Shown here piece after piece: positions 35,705-47,852 of a stretch of 64,000 nt of DNA. The position numbers and the translations under genes are program-made. The notes beneath the pieces are model-generated. The model did no database searches, was not told the DNA's origin, and saw only the letters and a list, made by a program, of their open reading frames with translations. The number at the start of each line of letters is the position of its first letter. Position 1 is the stretch's first letter. The DNA comes from Phlebotomus papatasi (lineage: Eukaryota; Arthropoda; Insecta; Diptera; Psychodidae), in assembly GCF_024763615.1 (NCBI RefSeq), contig NC_077222.1:89218001-89282000 (forward strand), read 5' to 3'.

Positions 35705-35842
35705 GCCTACACACTAGAAGCAATTTTCATCAAAAATTGCCTTTTTTTAAAAAAAAATTGACGTTTCCGCTTACAAGGATAGGGGAAATTTTCTTTAAAA
35801 AAAACATTTTTTTTAAAGAAATTTCTTATAGTGTGTAGAGGC
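35705..35842. mobile_element. Small MITE (GCCTACACACTAGAAG ends)
   Basis: Left GCCTACACACTAGAAGCAAT and right TATAGTGTGTAGAGGC are inverted. A fragment of the family is at 7330-7365. Confidence 0.55.
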
Positions 35843-35929
35843 CATTACACAAAAGTAAATATTTTGTAAAATAGTTCGAAAATGTTTGTGAATTCTCACC
35901 GGAGACTTAGGAAATGCTTGTAAAGACTA

Positions 35930-36118
35930 GGGTGGTGACAACACTTGTGGCCTCTGTCTCTACTTATGGCCTCAAAAAAATGTCGAAAAACTTCACAATT
36001 AAAAATATTTAATGTGTTTCAACAGCACATTGCATGTTTTTTGGTTCTCGGAATCGTTTTCTGACAAAAATGCGACGTGGCCATAAGTAAAGACAGGCCA
36101 CAAGTAATGCCGTCACCC
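35930..36118. mobile_element. MITE, ~45-bp TIRs, TA target duplication
   Basis: GGGTGGTGAC...CTACTTATGGCC at the left and GGCCATAAGTAAAG...GTCACCC at the right, flanked by TA on both sides (35928-35929, 36119-36120). It interrupts an AT-rich repeat of TTTGTAAAA words. 189 bp, non-coding. Confidence 0.8.
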
Positions 36119-37277
36119 TATAACCTTCTAAAAAGTTCGTTAAAGTTCATACTATTTTACAAACTTGTTTGTTGAATAAAATTCTAAAGTTCTTGAAAGA
36201 GTTCCAAAAGAGCAAAGGATTTGGTGTCCTGTGTAGCATAAAAATCAATATTAATTTTAAATGTATAAACATAATTTTATAAAAATAGAAAATATGACAG
36301 ATTACATTTTAATGTTCAAAAAAAAAAACACTCCTGAAAAAAGTAATGAAAAATCAATAATTTTACTAAAAATATTTAAATTTAAGACTTTGTAGCTTAA
36401 TGCAACATGTCCGGAATTTTGCACAGTTTCTCTCTGATATCACTGAGAGATTGAAGATCGACAAATAATTCAGCAGTTGAGGAGAATATCGGCAGCAGTT
36501 CAGGGAATCTATAACAATACGTTAAAAAGTTAGTTCTGGTAATTCTGCTACTTTTTATCCAGATTGGACATGGACATGTTCATCTCTGAAGTCTTAGAAA
36601 CGACCCAATCATTTTTAATACTTTTCTTAATATTTCTTCAGTAACTCTTCAGTAACCAACTGACTCTAAATTTTTGGATCGGATATATCATTGGGGTCAC
36701 TGTCAATTATATTTACAATGCGGTTATCAACGTTTTAAGCCGAAATCCTGGGTCTGCCAGTAGCGTTTCTTAGATATACTCATGCCTCATTAAAATACTG
36801 ACGATTTTATGTATATCTTGTCTTAATTTTCAATAAATCGAACAATTGGCGACGAAGATATTTAGGATGTATCTCTGGATAACTTCCCTTTAAGTTTTTG
36901 TAGATTGCTATTTTAAACTGAATTATAGATTAACAAAAGTAGATTATTTACTTATTCATCACTTTGATAAAATAAAAAAGCTTTAGAAATGTGCCAACTC
37001 ACCAATTATCTCTCAAATGACATAACTTCAAAATTTAATATGATAATTGTTAACCGAAATCACGAAGATTGAGGCTTGAGTGGTGCAAACACCTAAGGAC
37101 GACCTTCAGACACTACTGTACTACCTGGGCGCACGTACTGAGTGACTGGCCGAGCAATGAGCGAATGTCTCGCCTCGTGGTGCTCGATATGCTCGTGTGG
37201 GACATACCGTTATGGTATAAACTCTATGTGTAAGCCACAACAGAGTAATTTTACGCTTATCGTGGCTTTCCGTCTAA
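36119..37277. other. No gene recognised
   Basis: AT-rich. A GC-richer patch at 37080-37230 may be decayed retroelement coding DNA, but I could not place it in a family. Confidence 0.25.
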
Positions 37278-37817
37278 CAGCGTTATTACATTTGCACATT
37301 AAAATTTTAATGTGATTCACATTAATTGTCAATTGTAGGCGTCCAAATATGTTATTTGTGTCTTTGACGGCGTTATCACACTTGCACATTAAAATTTTAA
37401 TGTGATTCACATTAATTGTCACTTGTGAGCATCCAAATATGTTATTTGTGTCTTTGAGTCACTTAATTTTTGGGGTTTTTCTATTTATTTATAAAGAAGT
37501 GGACTTGGCCTACAAAAATAAGTTTAAATATACCTAAAGCATAAATATTTTTCACATTAAAAAATTAATGAGAAAATCGCATTATTTTTTCGCATTAATG
37601 CTATAAATCAATTTATATCAAATTTTACGGGCCAAGTCTACCTTTTTATCAACAAATAGATCAAATTTTGAATATAAAATGATTCAAACACACAAATTAC
37701 AATTACACATTTGGACTCTCACTTTTGACTGGGACATTTGGACATTTGGACATTTGACATTTGGACTGGGCGACAATTAATGTATTAAAATTTTAATGTA
37801 CAAGTGTGATAACACAG
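37278..37817. mobile_element. PIF/Harbinger-type MITE with tandemly repeated left end
   Basis: Flanked by TAA on both sides (37275-37277, 37818-37820), the 3-bp duplication of PIF/Harbinger elements. TIRs: CAGCGTTATTACATTTGCAC at the left and GTACAAGTGTGATAACACAG at the right. The left terminal ~90 bp is duplicated in tandem (37278-37366 and 37368-37456), each copy with CACATTAAAATTTTAATGTG. The ends resemble those of the Harbinger element at 46089-47191. Confidence 0.75.
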
Positions 37818-38854
37818 TAACATAATGTAATGTGTGATACACGTATTTGACCATTTGAATAACTTTTTCAAATGTGGCAAGAAATTTTTGGTCGATAAAA
37901 AATTATCAATTTCTAGAAAATAATCGTTTTGGTGTGAAACGAAATCTGTTAAAATACTTTTGAAATACATAAATAACACCTATGGATTACAGGCAAGTCA
38001 TTTGCAAAAAGACAAAAAATAAAAAAGTAAATATTTCTAAAAATTTTCCATCTGATTTCTCTAATATAACTTTGTCAAGAGACCTGTGGCGCTTATGGCC
38101 GATTGTTAATAGAATCTAATAGTTAATAGAAGAGGATTTTTTTTCGGAACTAAATGCAATATTCGAAGGGTGGCTCGTTATAAAACTGGTAAATTCTACC
38201 TATTTAGTGTACTTATTTTTTAATAAAATGGTTTCACAAATTTTGTTTCAAAAGATCATCAAAATTAGTCAAACAATGTATTTCTCTCTCAGACTACTTT
38301 ACTCAGACTACTCAGACTACTAAATTCAGCACATTTCTATAAATTTGATATTCTTTTAAAGTTGTTCTACCCTTTTTCGACTGCGGCATATTCAGCAGGG
38401 TTTTGGTAAAAATGGTCAGTAAAAATGCAAATTACTATGTAATTAAACTATTTATAAAAGGATTAAGAAATCTTGAAAATATTAGAATTTTCTTTTTTCC
38501 AAATCTGTTAATTTCCTAACCAAAAAATTATTCTTCTCATTTTTATTGATTCATTTTCAAGCAAACTGTTAATCTGAGAATTACCGAAACCGCTTTTCTT
38601 AAAGTTTTCTTAAAGTTTTCAGCTGAATTTAGAATTCAGCATTATTGTTATAAAGATTTCTTTAATTCGGCACAATTTTCATATTTAATTGATTGAAAAT
38701 GATGAAGCAAAGTACTTTTTTTAATTTTTTAAATTAATCTAATCTTCTGTGTTTTCTAAATAAATATATCAGTACTTTTAGTTTACTAAGTCAAACTGCT
38801 CTACAAAACTTATTTCTTAACAGATTGGAATTCGAAGTAATTTCAAACCAATTA
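37818..38854. other. No gene recognised
   Basis: AT-rich, no open frame above background and no repeat identified. Confidence 0.3.
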
Positions 38855-39266
38855 GGATAAGTGTACCAAATTTCGTTCAGCTTGCAATTTCGGCCACTCA
38901 TTTTGTTCTTAAAAATTCCCATGAACTTTAAGTTATTGCATACTCTAGAGATTATACAATGCAAAAAAATCGCTTACACGATCAAGATGATGTGAAAAAG
39001 ACTTTAGAAGAATTCCGGAAGATCAAGGAATTATGATAATCAAGGTGAACAAAATATTTACCCAAAGCTATGTCTATATTTTTATTCATTTTAAAATGTT
39101 TAAAAATGATTAAAAAAAATAAAGATGATGAATTATATACAAAGTTCCAAGCAACACTCCTTAGAAAGAAGTAACAAAAGTATACAATTTCTATTAAAAA
39201 TATAACATTGCAAACTCAAGACTTGGCGTTTGAATGAAACTGTGCCGAAATTTGGTACACTTACCC
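38855..39266. mobile_element. MITE, GTGTACCAAATTTCG ends, TA duplication
   Basis: Left GGATAAGTGTACCAAATTTC and right GAAATTTGGTACACTTACCC, flanked by TA. 412 bp, non-coding; a partial copy lies at 8150-8285. Confidence 0.8.
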
Positions 39267-41150
39267 TATGTATCGATTAACCAATAATTCCGGAACATTT
39301 TACACAATATTTTTGTGATTTAGAATGCGGTTCAAATCGTTTGCGAAACTTTATTAATTTTTTAAAAATGGTTTTAAACCACATTTGGGGTACAGCGTCA
39401 ATTTCAAGAGAGTATTCCGCAAATATAGGATTGACAATGTGCATTGAGGTGGTTTTGACTAAAAAAAATGTCATCTAGCAGTATTGCATTTGAAAATACA
39501 TTTCCTAAAAATTTCCTGAAGTTGCAAACCCTTTTGACATCCCTAAACCTCAATCCTTGGGTGAAGCAGATGCATTCTGGCAATTGAATTGAATGCCAAA
39601 GGAGCAAGATATGGAGTTGATTGCTTGGTTTCGAATGCACCTTCACCATCGAAGAATTCAATTGTTCATCGACATATTTTGTAAAGGTAGTGCATGTCTC
39701 CGTCGTCGTGAGAATTTGAATATTGGTGGAAAACTGGTGAAGTGAATTGGAATTATTGTGGCATTTTCCACGTTCAATTGCAGATACTCATCCTGTGGCA
39801 TATCTCATCACCTTTCCATCACCTGCCTCAGTATCAGAGATCTTTGTGGTCGTCAAGAATGAAGATTCAAGTGATTGTAGCGTGCATTTGAGCTATAAGT
39901 TGCATTGGGTGAGAAGTGGAAAATTCATCCAATGCTGTGTTGCATACTAACTACCACCCCATTAATGTGCCATTCATTACACCCCCGCATATTATCGCAC
40001 CCCGGAGCTCCACCGAGAAGTCAGGTGTGCTTATGATTATGCGATTGTTCCTCCAGGATTCTGATACACTCCCAACATGGGGAAACTTTCGCTCAATTAA
40101 AGTGAAATATTCACAGTCACGCACATTCTCCTCTGTCTTCCTGAGGGTTTCCACAATAATGAACAGGATACTAAACCCCACAATAGATTATGAAAAAAAA
40201 ACAAAAATAAGTGTGTGACTGCAAAATTATCCCACTCTCTGGAAGCTCATGAAGAAAAGCTTTTTCTACAAACTCCCACGCAAAGTATTCACGTAACTTC
40301 CTGAATTTATGTACACCTCTACTTTCCATCCTGGCAGTCGTCCAAGTGAATATTTCTCAATGTTATATCGCATGTGAAATATTAATCACCTTTCCATCAA
40401 AGACAGGCCTCTTTAACCAAGTCATTAAGACTTACATGCAAAGTTTCAAGTCTTTTCACCTCCCCACAAAGTGCAACAACTTCCAATGGCGTGGTTTATT
40501 TTGTAATTACACTCGCATGGAGCAACTATTAAATTCAATTTACGCTCAAATCGACTATCTGTCGAACACTTTATGAGATATCTGAGGGGTTGGCCTTTGG
40601 AAAGTAATTCTTGCAACTTTCACAGAAATTGCAATCAATTTCCCCAACAATATTCACAATAATTTAATTTTTCTAAATGTTTTAATAACTTGCTCGTTTT
40701 TAGGAAGTTTTTACAGTTATCTGTTTAATTCAATAAAATATTTCTATTTCTATGAAATATTTCTATTTCTATTTCCCCAAAGCAAAAATTTCCATTCTAT
40801 AAAGTATATTTATTCGAACATAGTTTAATATTATTAATTAGATTTTTCGCCTTGGAAGAAAAGAAATAAGAACCAAACCAAAGTCTGACTTGTTCGTTAG
40901 AAGGATACTTTCCCCTATTTCGGAAAATATGTTAAGGAAGTTCTGAAAAATAGATTAATGATGGAAGTTTTAACTGTTGCAATTTTTTTTTTTGAGAATT
41001 ATTCCTTTGATGTCTTTTTGTTTAATTTAAGTGAAATATTAAAAAAAAATTGCAGAAAAAATATCTGCGTGAATTTTGTAATATTAAATCTAATAAGACA
41101 ATATTTAAAATCGTTCTTGTGCAACTAAACTTAAATAAGTCAATTAAGGG
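39267..41150. other. Apparently unique DNA, no gene recognised
   Basis: Several frames of 65-100 codons between 39.3 and 40.6 kb, none with a recognisable domain. Composition is balanced to 40.6 kb, then AT-rich. Confidence 0.3.
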
Positions 41151-41189
41151 CTTCTTCTAATTACAAAGTCAAAAGAAAAGCAAGAAGCG

Positions 41190-41262
41190 CAAAGCAGATT
41201 TGCATGCATTCGGATAAACGTATAAAAGTACAAAGCTTTGAAACAGACTTTCTCCACTCAAC
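41190..41262 (+). promoter_or_regulatory. Candidate core promoter (octamer + TATA)
   Basis: ATTTGCAT octamer (41198-41205), TATAAAAG (41221-41228) and CCACTCAACG about 31 bp downstream of the TATA, where an initiator would fall. No clear coding exon follows within 300 bp, so this may be a non-coding first exon or chance. Confidence 0.2.
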
Positions 41263-41516
41263 GTTTTTGCAATTCAAACTTTTAATTCTGAAAAGGTTCC
41301 AATTTCAAGAGTTTCTTTGAGTTTACTTACTTTTAATATGAAATACATTTATTATAATTGATTTTTGTAAGACTTTTATCTCAGCTGAGCATTATAATCT
41401 GCAGATGTCCCACCTAAATAGAGGGAGGTTCAAAGAATTAAAAAAAAAACATTTAAACATTTAAAATTAAAAAAAAACATATTAAATAATTGAATTTGAA
41501 TGGCAAATATACAAAT

Positions 41517-41916
41517 TATTCTGCTATTTTCAGACAAAATTGACCTTACAGTGACCATCTTCGGTGAGGTGGTTCAATCCAAAATTAAACTACTCAAGAC
41601 TCCAGAGCCTTAGACACTGTATCGTGTCTTCTTCAGTGGTTCTTGATTAGTCTATTACCTGCGATATTGTCACTATTTTGTCTAATATTACACTCATCAG
41701 ATTGGAAAAAATTAGTTCCCAACTGTTTTTCATTCTGATGATTGTTATATTAGACAAAATAGTGACAATATCCAAGACAATAGACTAACCAAGAACCACT
41801 GAAGAAGACACAATACAGTGTCGGAAGTTCTGGAACCTTGAGTATTTCAAGTTTAGATTAAACTACCTCACCGTCACTCAATGTAAAGACACTTTTGACC
41901 GGAAATAGCAGAATAA
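41517..41916. repeat. 400-bp inverted repeat with two hammerhead-like motifs
   Basis: Left and right arms (TTATTCTGCTATTTTC.. against ..AATAGCAGAATAA) pair through to a central region near 41715. Each arm carries the motif CTGAAGA-A-GACAC-loop-GTGTC, on minus at 41613-41636 and on plus at 41799-41822. On plus the motif is followed by GGAAGTTC where a hammerhead would have GAAA. No open frame. The superfamily is unknown. Confidence 0.7.
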
Positions 41917-42408
41917 GTACCTCACCGTCGGTTCATCTAGCAGAACATTATAAAATTCTATTGCTATTTACCAAACTAGGTTAGGAAAGACGTAAATGTT
42001 TAAAAATTTATGAGATTTACAGCAAAATGTGCAGAATTTTGGAAAAAACTATTAGTAGAAATTCAAATTTGACCGATAAAAAACAGTTTTGGTCAAATAC
42101 GGAACAGAGCGCTACATTCGATCGACCTAAGCTTCGTACAACTCATTTATTAAAGATGTTTTTAATGAATTTTACCCATAATAGTATAATATTTTAATAC
42201 CTAATCCAATAAGTCAAATCTCTTTACAGGAGCCACAGGTCAAAACTAGTATATATAGTAAATTTCTTTAATTTAGTCAATAAAAAACTTGGCCAGTAAA
42301 ATACGTTCTCGTTTAGTAAAAAAATCAAATACTGTCAGTTTAAAACCGCCAAATAAAATTATTCAGTGTTTTCATAAATAGAAAATAAGGCCATTTCTTT
42401 TCAATCTA

Positions 42409-42735
42409 CAGTGCCCGCTTTGTAATCCGGATGATTGGGAGACAATATGACAGATGTCCGCTTCGTAATCCGGATAAATTTTTTGAACTTGTTCAACGTC
42501 TCGGAAATATAATACAAGGTTTTTTTGTAGAATTAGAAAAAAAATTTAGAGAAGATTAAAAAGACATAATTAGAAAATTCTATGCTATTGTACTTCATTT
42601 ATTAAACAAAAACATTACAGGATAATTCATTTTCATTGGTGAAGACACATGCATACATGACCTCAAAATTATTTTAAATGTAACCGTCGATAACTCGTCC
42701 GGATTACGCCGATCCGGATTAGAGAACGGGCACTG
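42409..42735. mobile_element. pogo/Tc1-type MITE (CAGTGCCCG ends)
   Basis: CAGTGCCCGCTTTGTAATCC at the left and GGATTAGAGAACGGGCACTG at the right, with TA on both sides. A second TGTCCGCTTCGTAATCCGG copy lies 50 bp inside the left end. 327 bp, non-coding. Confidence 0.85.
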
Positions 42736-42737
42736 TA

Positions 42738-45360
42738 CTACAGTCTTCATTACTAAAAGTTTTAATTTAACTTTTTTTTTGTATATATGTGTTTTTTATT
42801 GACTAAATATGTTTTCACTGCATAAAATTTACTTTAATTGATCAAGAATGATTATTTTACTAATCTAAATTAATTATTCTATAATAAATTCGGTTTTTTT
42901 CAATTTTTTTTATAAACCAGATCGTTGTAGATAAGTGTTTCTGATAAATCAAAGATCATAAATTTTAAGAGGGCACATGCCCAACTCTGATAACTGAATC
43001 TTTATTATGGAAAATACAAATATTAGGATTCAAATTTGAATTAAAACGATGGTATCTCTAACTCTAACATTTGTGTAACATAAGCCGTTTTTCTTTAAAT
43101 TTCAATATAATTATTTCACATTAATCAACAGAATATTAGAACTAGGAAAGGAGTATCAACACTTTTTAATTTAAGCTTCTATTTTTATTATCTTTGTAGA
43201 TTTCAATGAGAATGACAATGACATTCCAAATTAACTCCAAAAAATGTTTCACTTATCGTTAATAACTTTTAATTGAGATTGGCGTTCCATGGTCCTCAGT
43301 TTAGTCAAAAGTTTATTCATACATGAAACAGCATGAATACAGCTTTTGAAAAAAATTCTAACAATAACTCAGCTCAGCTCGGATATTTATTTTTCGTGAT
43401 ACCTATATCAGTATCTTTGATATGTGACATCTTCCGACCCCTTCCAATTCATTTTTCCACATCCATCTGGAAAAACATCATCTAGATAGACGATACCTTT
43501 TCTCTGTATCATCCATCTCACATTTATGGATCTGGATAAATTGTGGTGAAAAAAATGGGATGAAAAATAATAATCTTTGAATATCAATCATGTGTATTGA
43601 TATTCCCTGAGACTTGTCCCCAAGCTTCCCAAATATCTGGCATTCATTCAATTGATTTCCCAGTAGCTTTTGAATTCAATCCAGAGAAAAGCCTGAGTTG
43701 AAACGCCTTCAAATGGATGAAAATTTTTGTTTAGGAGTAATTGAAAGATTCCGGAGGAGGGAATTTTGCTTCGTCTGTCGATGTTTTCGTGTTTCATCCC
43801 ACCAGCACATTAATTACTCGTCCAAGAATTCAAAGGTATGGGTCTGGAGTTGGGCAAATGAGTCCCATTTGTACTGTGGGAAAAAGCATCATGGAAATTC
43901 TTGTCTACCCACAATTTCAGTCCTTCGAGTATTTCAACGTTTTCAATTGAAATTTCACCTGTTTGAAAGAATCACCAGAGGAATGCTTTTTCAATTCTTT
44001 CACAAGCTTTCCCAGTTGGAAAATAGCAAAAAAGGGGAAAAAAATATGAGAAAAATGTGAAAGTGCAATTGTTAAATTATGCAAAAAAGAAGTAACTAGA
44101 GGGAGATTAATTTTTCCCAGATTTACTACTTTATATATCTGAAAATAGAGTGTCATCCCTCATGAGATATATTACCTCCCCACAAAATTGCACTGCTCCA
44201 CCTTATCATCGAATAAATTCCTTCTCATTTCATTCAATGACACACTATTCGTGGAGAATGTTTCACTGTGAAAATGTGACATAGCTGAAAATTGTTGAGA
44301 AGTTGGTGGAAAAGTTGGTTGAAAAAGCACAACCACCCACTAAACGTGCAAATGCTGCACAGGAAATTACATTGAGGATCATTTCTGGGTGGAATGCAGA
44401 GGAGAGAAATATTCCCATGTGGTTTTGCGGTTAGTGAATCACTTTGCCAATACAGAGTATATTTTGTGGTTTTTGCCAATTCATACAAGATAAAGTCTTA
44501 AAATTCTATTCACAAAATTTCAGCGTTTGATCCACCGAACAATGGAAAATTCTCCCGCAAAATGACAATAAATTACGCGTAAATTGCTAAAGGATTATTC
44601 AAGTTCAATTATACATCCATAATACGGTGAAATTGAGACTGGGAATTGTGGTGAAACCGCAATAATTATTGCTGATTAGAACGATCATTTAATTTCATTA
44701 TACCCATTGTCAAATGGCTTATTACATTGACTTTCTATATAGCAATAAAATTGGAGCATTGAAAATACAAATTTTGCGTAGAAAATATTTATTGCAAGTG
44801 CTGCCCCAAATGTGGACACATTTTGGACAAATGTATAAACGATACCTCTATGCACAAGTTGTGCTGATGACCATGTCGATTTGTATGTAATATAACAGAG
44901 ATTCCTGAATAAAAATTGCTAATTATTTAAATAAAAACCTTATTGATGCAATTTGATTAATTCAAGAAAATGAAAACAAGAAATAGAAAAAAAACGAAAA
45001 AGAAATATAAATAATTGCAGATTTTTAAAGTTTTCTAGTTTAGGAACAGCAAGGCAACCGCAAAAAACTTTCTGGAGATGCTTCCCTAGAGTCAAAATTA
45101 AAATGCGAAAGCTCACTAAATATGCATTATTTAATTTACTTTTAAGTTCAAATAATACAAGGTACAGCAAGGTCTTCTTTACAAAAGAGTATGAGTAATA
45201 GACTCAATTTCAATTTAGTTAAAAAGAAAACATGACAATGTGTCCTCTATACAAAAGTTACATTTCTGATTGTGATATTGGTCTTGAGAAATAAGTGGAA
45301 GCTACATGATTCAAGATAAGCCTCCACTTTCTCACCATAATAGGGAAATTCTAAAGACTG
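42738..45360. other. Apparently unique DNA, no gene recognised
   Basis: AT-rich to 43.4 kb, then more balanced. The longest frame (43698-44060, +) has no recognisable domain. Confidence 0.3.
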
Positions 45361-45367
45361 ACACCTT

Positions 45368-45925
45368 TCACAAAAAAAAAGAATTTCGAAAATTGCGACT
45401 CCTTAAACCGGGCACAAGGAGACACAAAGACCTCGCAGAAGATCCAGGAACCACAAGTTCCGCATAGTACCAGGGCCTACCGGCCCAAAGAAGCCGGGAA
45501 ATAAAGTCCACAATACGAACTTCAAAATAGGAGATCGGTGGTATACCGAGAATGAAGTTTGCAAAAGCAGAAACATGATCGTATTTACGAAAACGAGTTC
45601 GAAAACGTAACGCAAACAAGAACAAAAAACCAGCTTCAACCGATTCTGCTCCTCGACATTAGCACTGAAAAATAACTCCGCCCCATAAGTGAAAGATTGG
45701 ATTATCAAGGCCCTAACAAGGAGGAGTCTAGCCTCCCTGGAAATAAAGGTCTGAAAGACTCCATATTATTTTCCCGATTAACACTTGCGAAAAATGATTC
45801 CCAGTGGAACATTATTTTTACAGCCCAGGGATGAATTTTCAAGAATTCCGAGTCGCAAGCACTCTCAGGACCCCTGTAAGGAATCTCAACTACCATAAGT
45901 TGATCTAGGCTTATCAATGGTTAAT
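45368..45925 (-). pseudogene. Non-LTR retrotransposon ORF2 C-terminal fragment
   Basis: On minus the post-palm RT region reads in three pieces with frameshifts: ...ESFFASVNRENN (45.8 kb), LIIQSFTYGAELFFSANVEE...CLRYVF (near 45.65 kb), then RKYDHVSAFANFILGIPPIS...SARSLCLLVP (to 45.37 kb). The 'RYVF.LR.YDH.S......ILG.P' pattern is typical of Jockey/CR1-like LINE ORF2. Upstream palm and endonuclease are absent. A dead fragment of a family different from the Jockey copy at 57.8 kb. Confidence 0.75.
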
Positions 45926-46088
45926 TTATATTCTGTGTAGTTCATTAGATTTGGTTAACACTTTAAAACCCGAGCCAAAAAATTACCTAAAATACCAAAC
46001 TGGCTAAAAATGCCAGTGCAGATATTCTCAACAAAAAAGCAATTTTCCAGTAGTTTTTCATTCCATAAGACTTCTACAGCAGTTTTAA

Positions 46089-47191
46089 CGTAGTTATCAC
46101 ACTACAAAATTTCACATTAAAGTTAAAGTGAAAAGTTGCTCATTAAAACTTCTAGAATCACTCGAAATTGCTGATTAAGTCAGGACGCATTGCTCGAATT
46201 GTTCAATGTCACGATGACACACGGGTTGTCAAATGAATGATTTTGTTTTTGAAGCATATTAGTCGTTTGTGTGAAAATGAGCAATTTCAGTGAAGAGAAA
46301 GTTCTCCTGTACGCTACTTTTATATCGTGCAAAAAGACCCGCCAAGCGAGAAGAAGGAGGATGTCGGCGAATGATTGGCTTCTAACACGATCTTCACATG
46401 GCGGTTTCGTTGAAAATCTCTATGACGACAACATCGCAAGTGACGATTTTTTGGACATAATAATTTTCTTCGAATGACTTCGGAGGAATTTGTAGAGCTT
46501 CATCGTATTGCCTTATTTACAAAAGAAGACTTCGAAAACCAGAGAGCCAATATCACCCAAATCCCGACTTATGTGTGAGTTCTGGCGATTGGTGACTCAA
46601 TTTGTCGCAAACGGACTGAAAGCCGTCAGATCGGTTGCCTCTATTTTTGTATTCCCGTCATTTTGTAGTTCCAAATGACGGATTCTTGATGTACAGCCTC
46701 AATCAATTCGGCCACCATCTCATTTGACCACGAAATCCTAGAAGTTTATGAAGGAATATATAAAATGCAGATCGAAAACATTTTTGTTTAGATTTTTCTT
46801 ACTTATCTTCTTGACCAATCTTTTTTAATGTCATTTGTCCTTTCTCTATCTCTTTCGCAATAAAATAGGTATTGGAACTACTTTTTATAACAATTTAATT
46901 ACGAATAAACTGGTGGGAAAATTGTGGCGCAGAAACCACCCGAATAACTGCAATAAAGTGTTACCCGATGAAAATTTAATGAGCAAATTTTGCTCATTAA
47001 TCATAAATCGTATTTATCCTATTTTAATCTATTTAAACCGATTTTTGTGACCCGAGTCCACTTTTTTATCACTGAATGAATCAATTTATAAAAGCTCTAG
47101 ACAAAAATTGCACATTAGGACACATATCAGCAACAATTAATATGAATTACATTAAAATTTTAATGTGAAATTCTCTAGTATGATACCACGG
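46089..47191 (+). mobile_element. PIF/Harbinger element, internally deleted
   Basis: Flanked by TAA (46086-46088, 47192-47194). TIRs are GTAGTTATCACACTACAAAA at the left and CTCTAGTATGATACCACGG at the right, with inner TTTCACATTAAA. It encodes the start of a Harbinger-type transposase (next entry). The rest of the DDE nuclease domain is missing. Confidence 0.7.
46271..46579 (+). pseudogene. Harbinger (HARBI1-like) transposase N-terminus, frameshifted
   Basis: Reads RQARRRRMSANDWLLTRSSH and GGFVENLYDDNIASDDF, then stops; the match resumes after a frameshift at ~46474 with RMTSEEFVELHRIALFTKED and ends at TGA 46577-46579. The RR-x-W-V/N-D-W-L and 'F.R.M....F..L' patterns are characteristic of the N-terminal part of Harbinger transposases and host HARBI1. 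The catalytic DDE region is absent, so no active enzyme can be made. It lies between Harbinger-type TIRs. Confidence 0.65.
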
Positions 47192-47852
47192 TAAGACTAA
47201 TTAATTTCCAATAAATATTTTCCCATTTTCTTCTAATTTTTATATATATTTTCTGAAAATTGGCAAAAAATGCCAAAGTGATTTTTTACAGATTTTCGCA
47301 GCAAAAAGCCAATTTTCTTCCTTTTTCCTAGCAATTTCGCAAAGATTTTAGGACTCATATCAATATGTTTTCCCGTAAAATTTTTAAATTCTCATATATA
47401 GTTTGCGCTTTTTTCTAAGGAAATTTTATGTGAAGTTCCAATAGGAAATCGAAAAAAAAACAAGGCGTAAAATGAATTTTCACCTTATTTTTCTCTACAG
47501 TACCACTTTACAACAATTCTACGTCTTATATTATTTAATTTTTAATCATTATTTTAGCATTTTTACGTATTTTTTGCGATATTTTCGAATCGTGACAAAA
47601 CTAAAAATGTTAATATTTTTTAGGTTATGTAATATAAGCTAGTTTAGTACTTTACGCTCATTTTTTGGTATATATTCCTTATTTTTTTAAATAATAGAAA
47701 AGTTATCAAATATTTTTTCCACTAAAAGAAAGCTAATTAAATTCTCTATACATTCGAGTAATCACTTTAGCATAATATTGAATAGAATTCCTACTATGAA
47801 GCTCTAAACTTAAAATTGGAGTCAAATGTCACTTTGGGTTTTAAAGTGTTAA

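Larger units (their letters stand above)
45959..47848. mobile_element. TTAA-flanked (piggyBac-like) element split by a Harbinger insertion
   Basis: Perfect 13-bp TIR CACTTTAAAACCC (45959-45971) and its inverse (47836-47848), each bordered by TTAA (45955-45958, 47849-47852), the target of piggyBac-type elements. Removing the nested element at 46089-47191 leaves ~785 bp without a transposase frame, so this is a non-autonomous copy. Confidence 0.6.

Noticed and set aside
36420..36480. CTCTCTGATATCACTGAGAGA as a hammerhead or regulatory hairpin
   Set aside because: A short simple palindrome without the hammerhead core; common by chance in AT-rich DNA.
37080..37230. Decayed LINE or LTR coding DNA
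   Set aside because: GC-rich and codon-like, but no frame gave a recognisable RT, integrase or RNase H motif.
43698..44060. 120-codon plus-strand open frame with several Cys
   Set aside because: The Cys spacing does not fit any zinc-finger pattern I know, and there is no supporting splice or promoter context.
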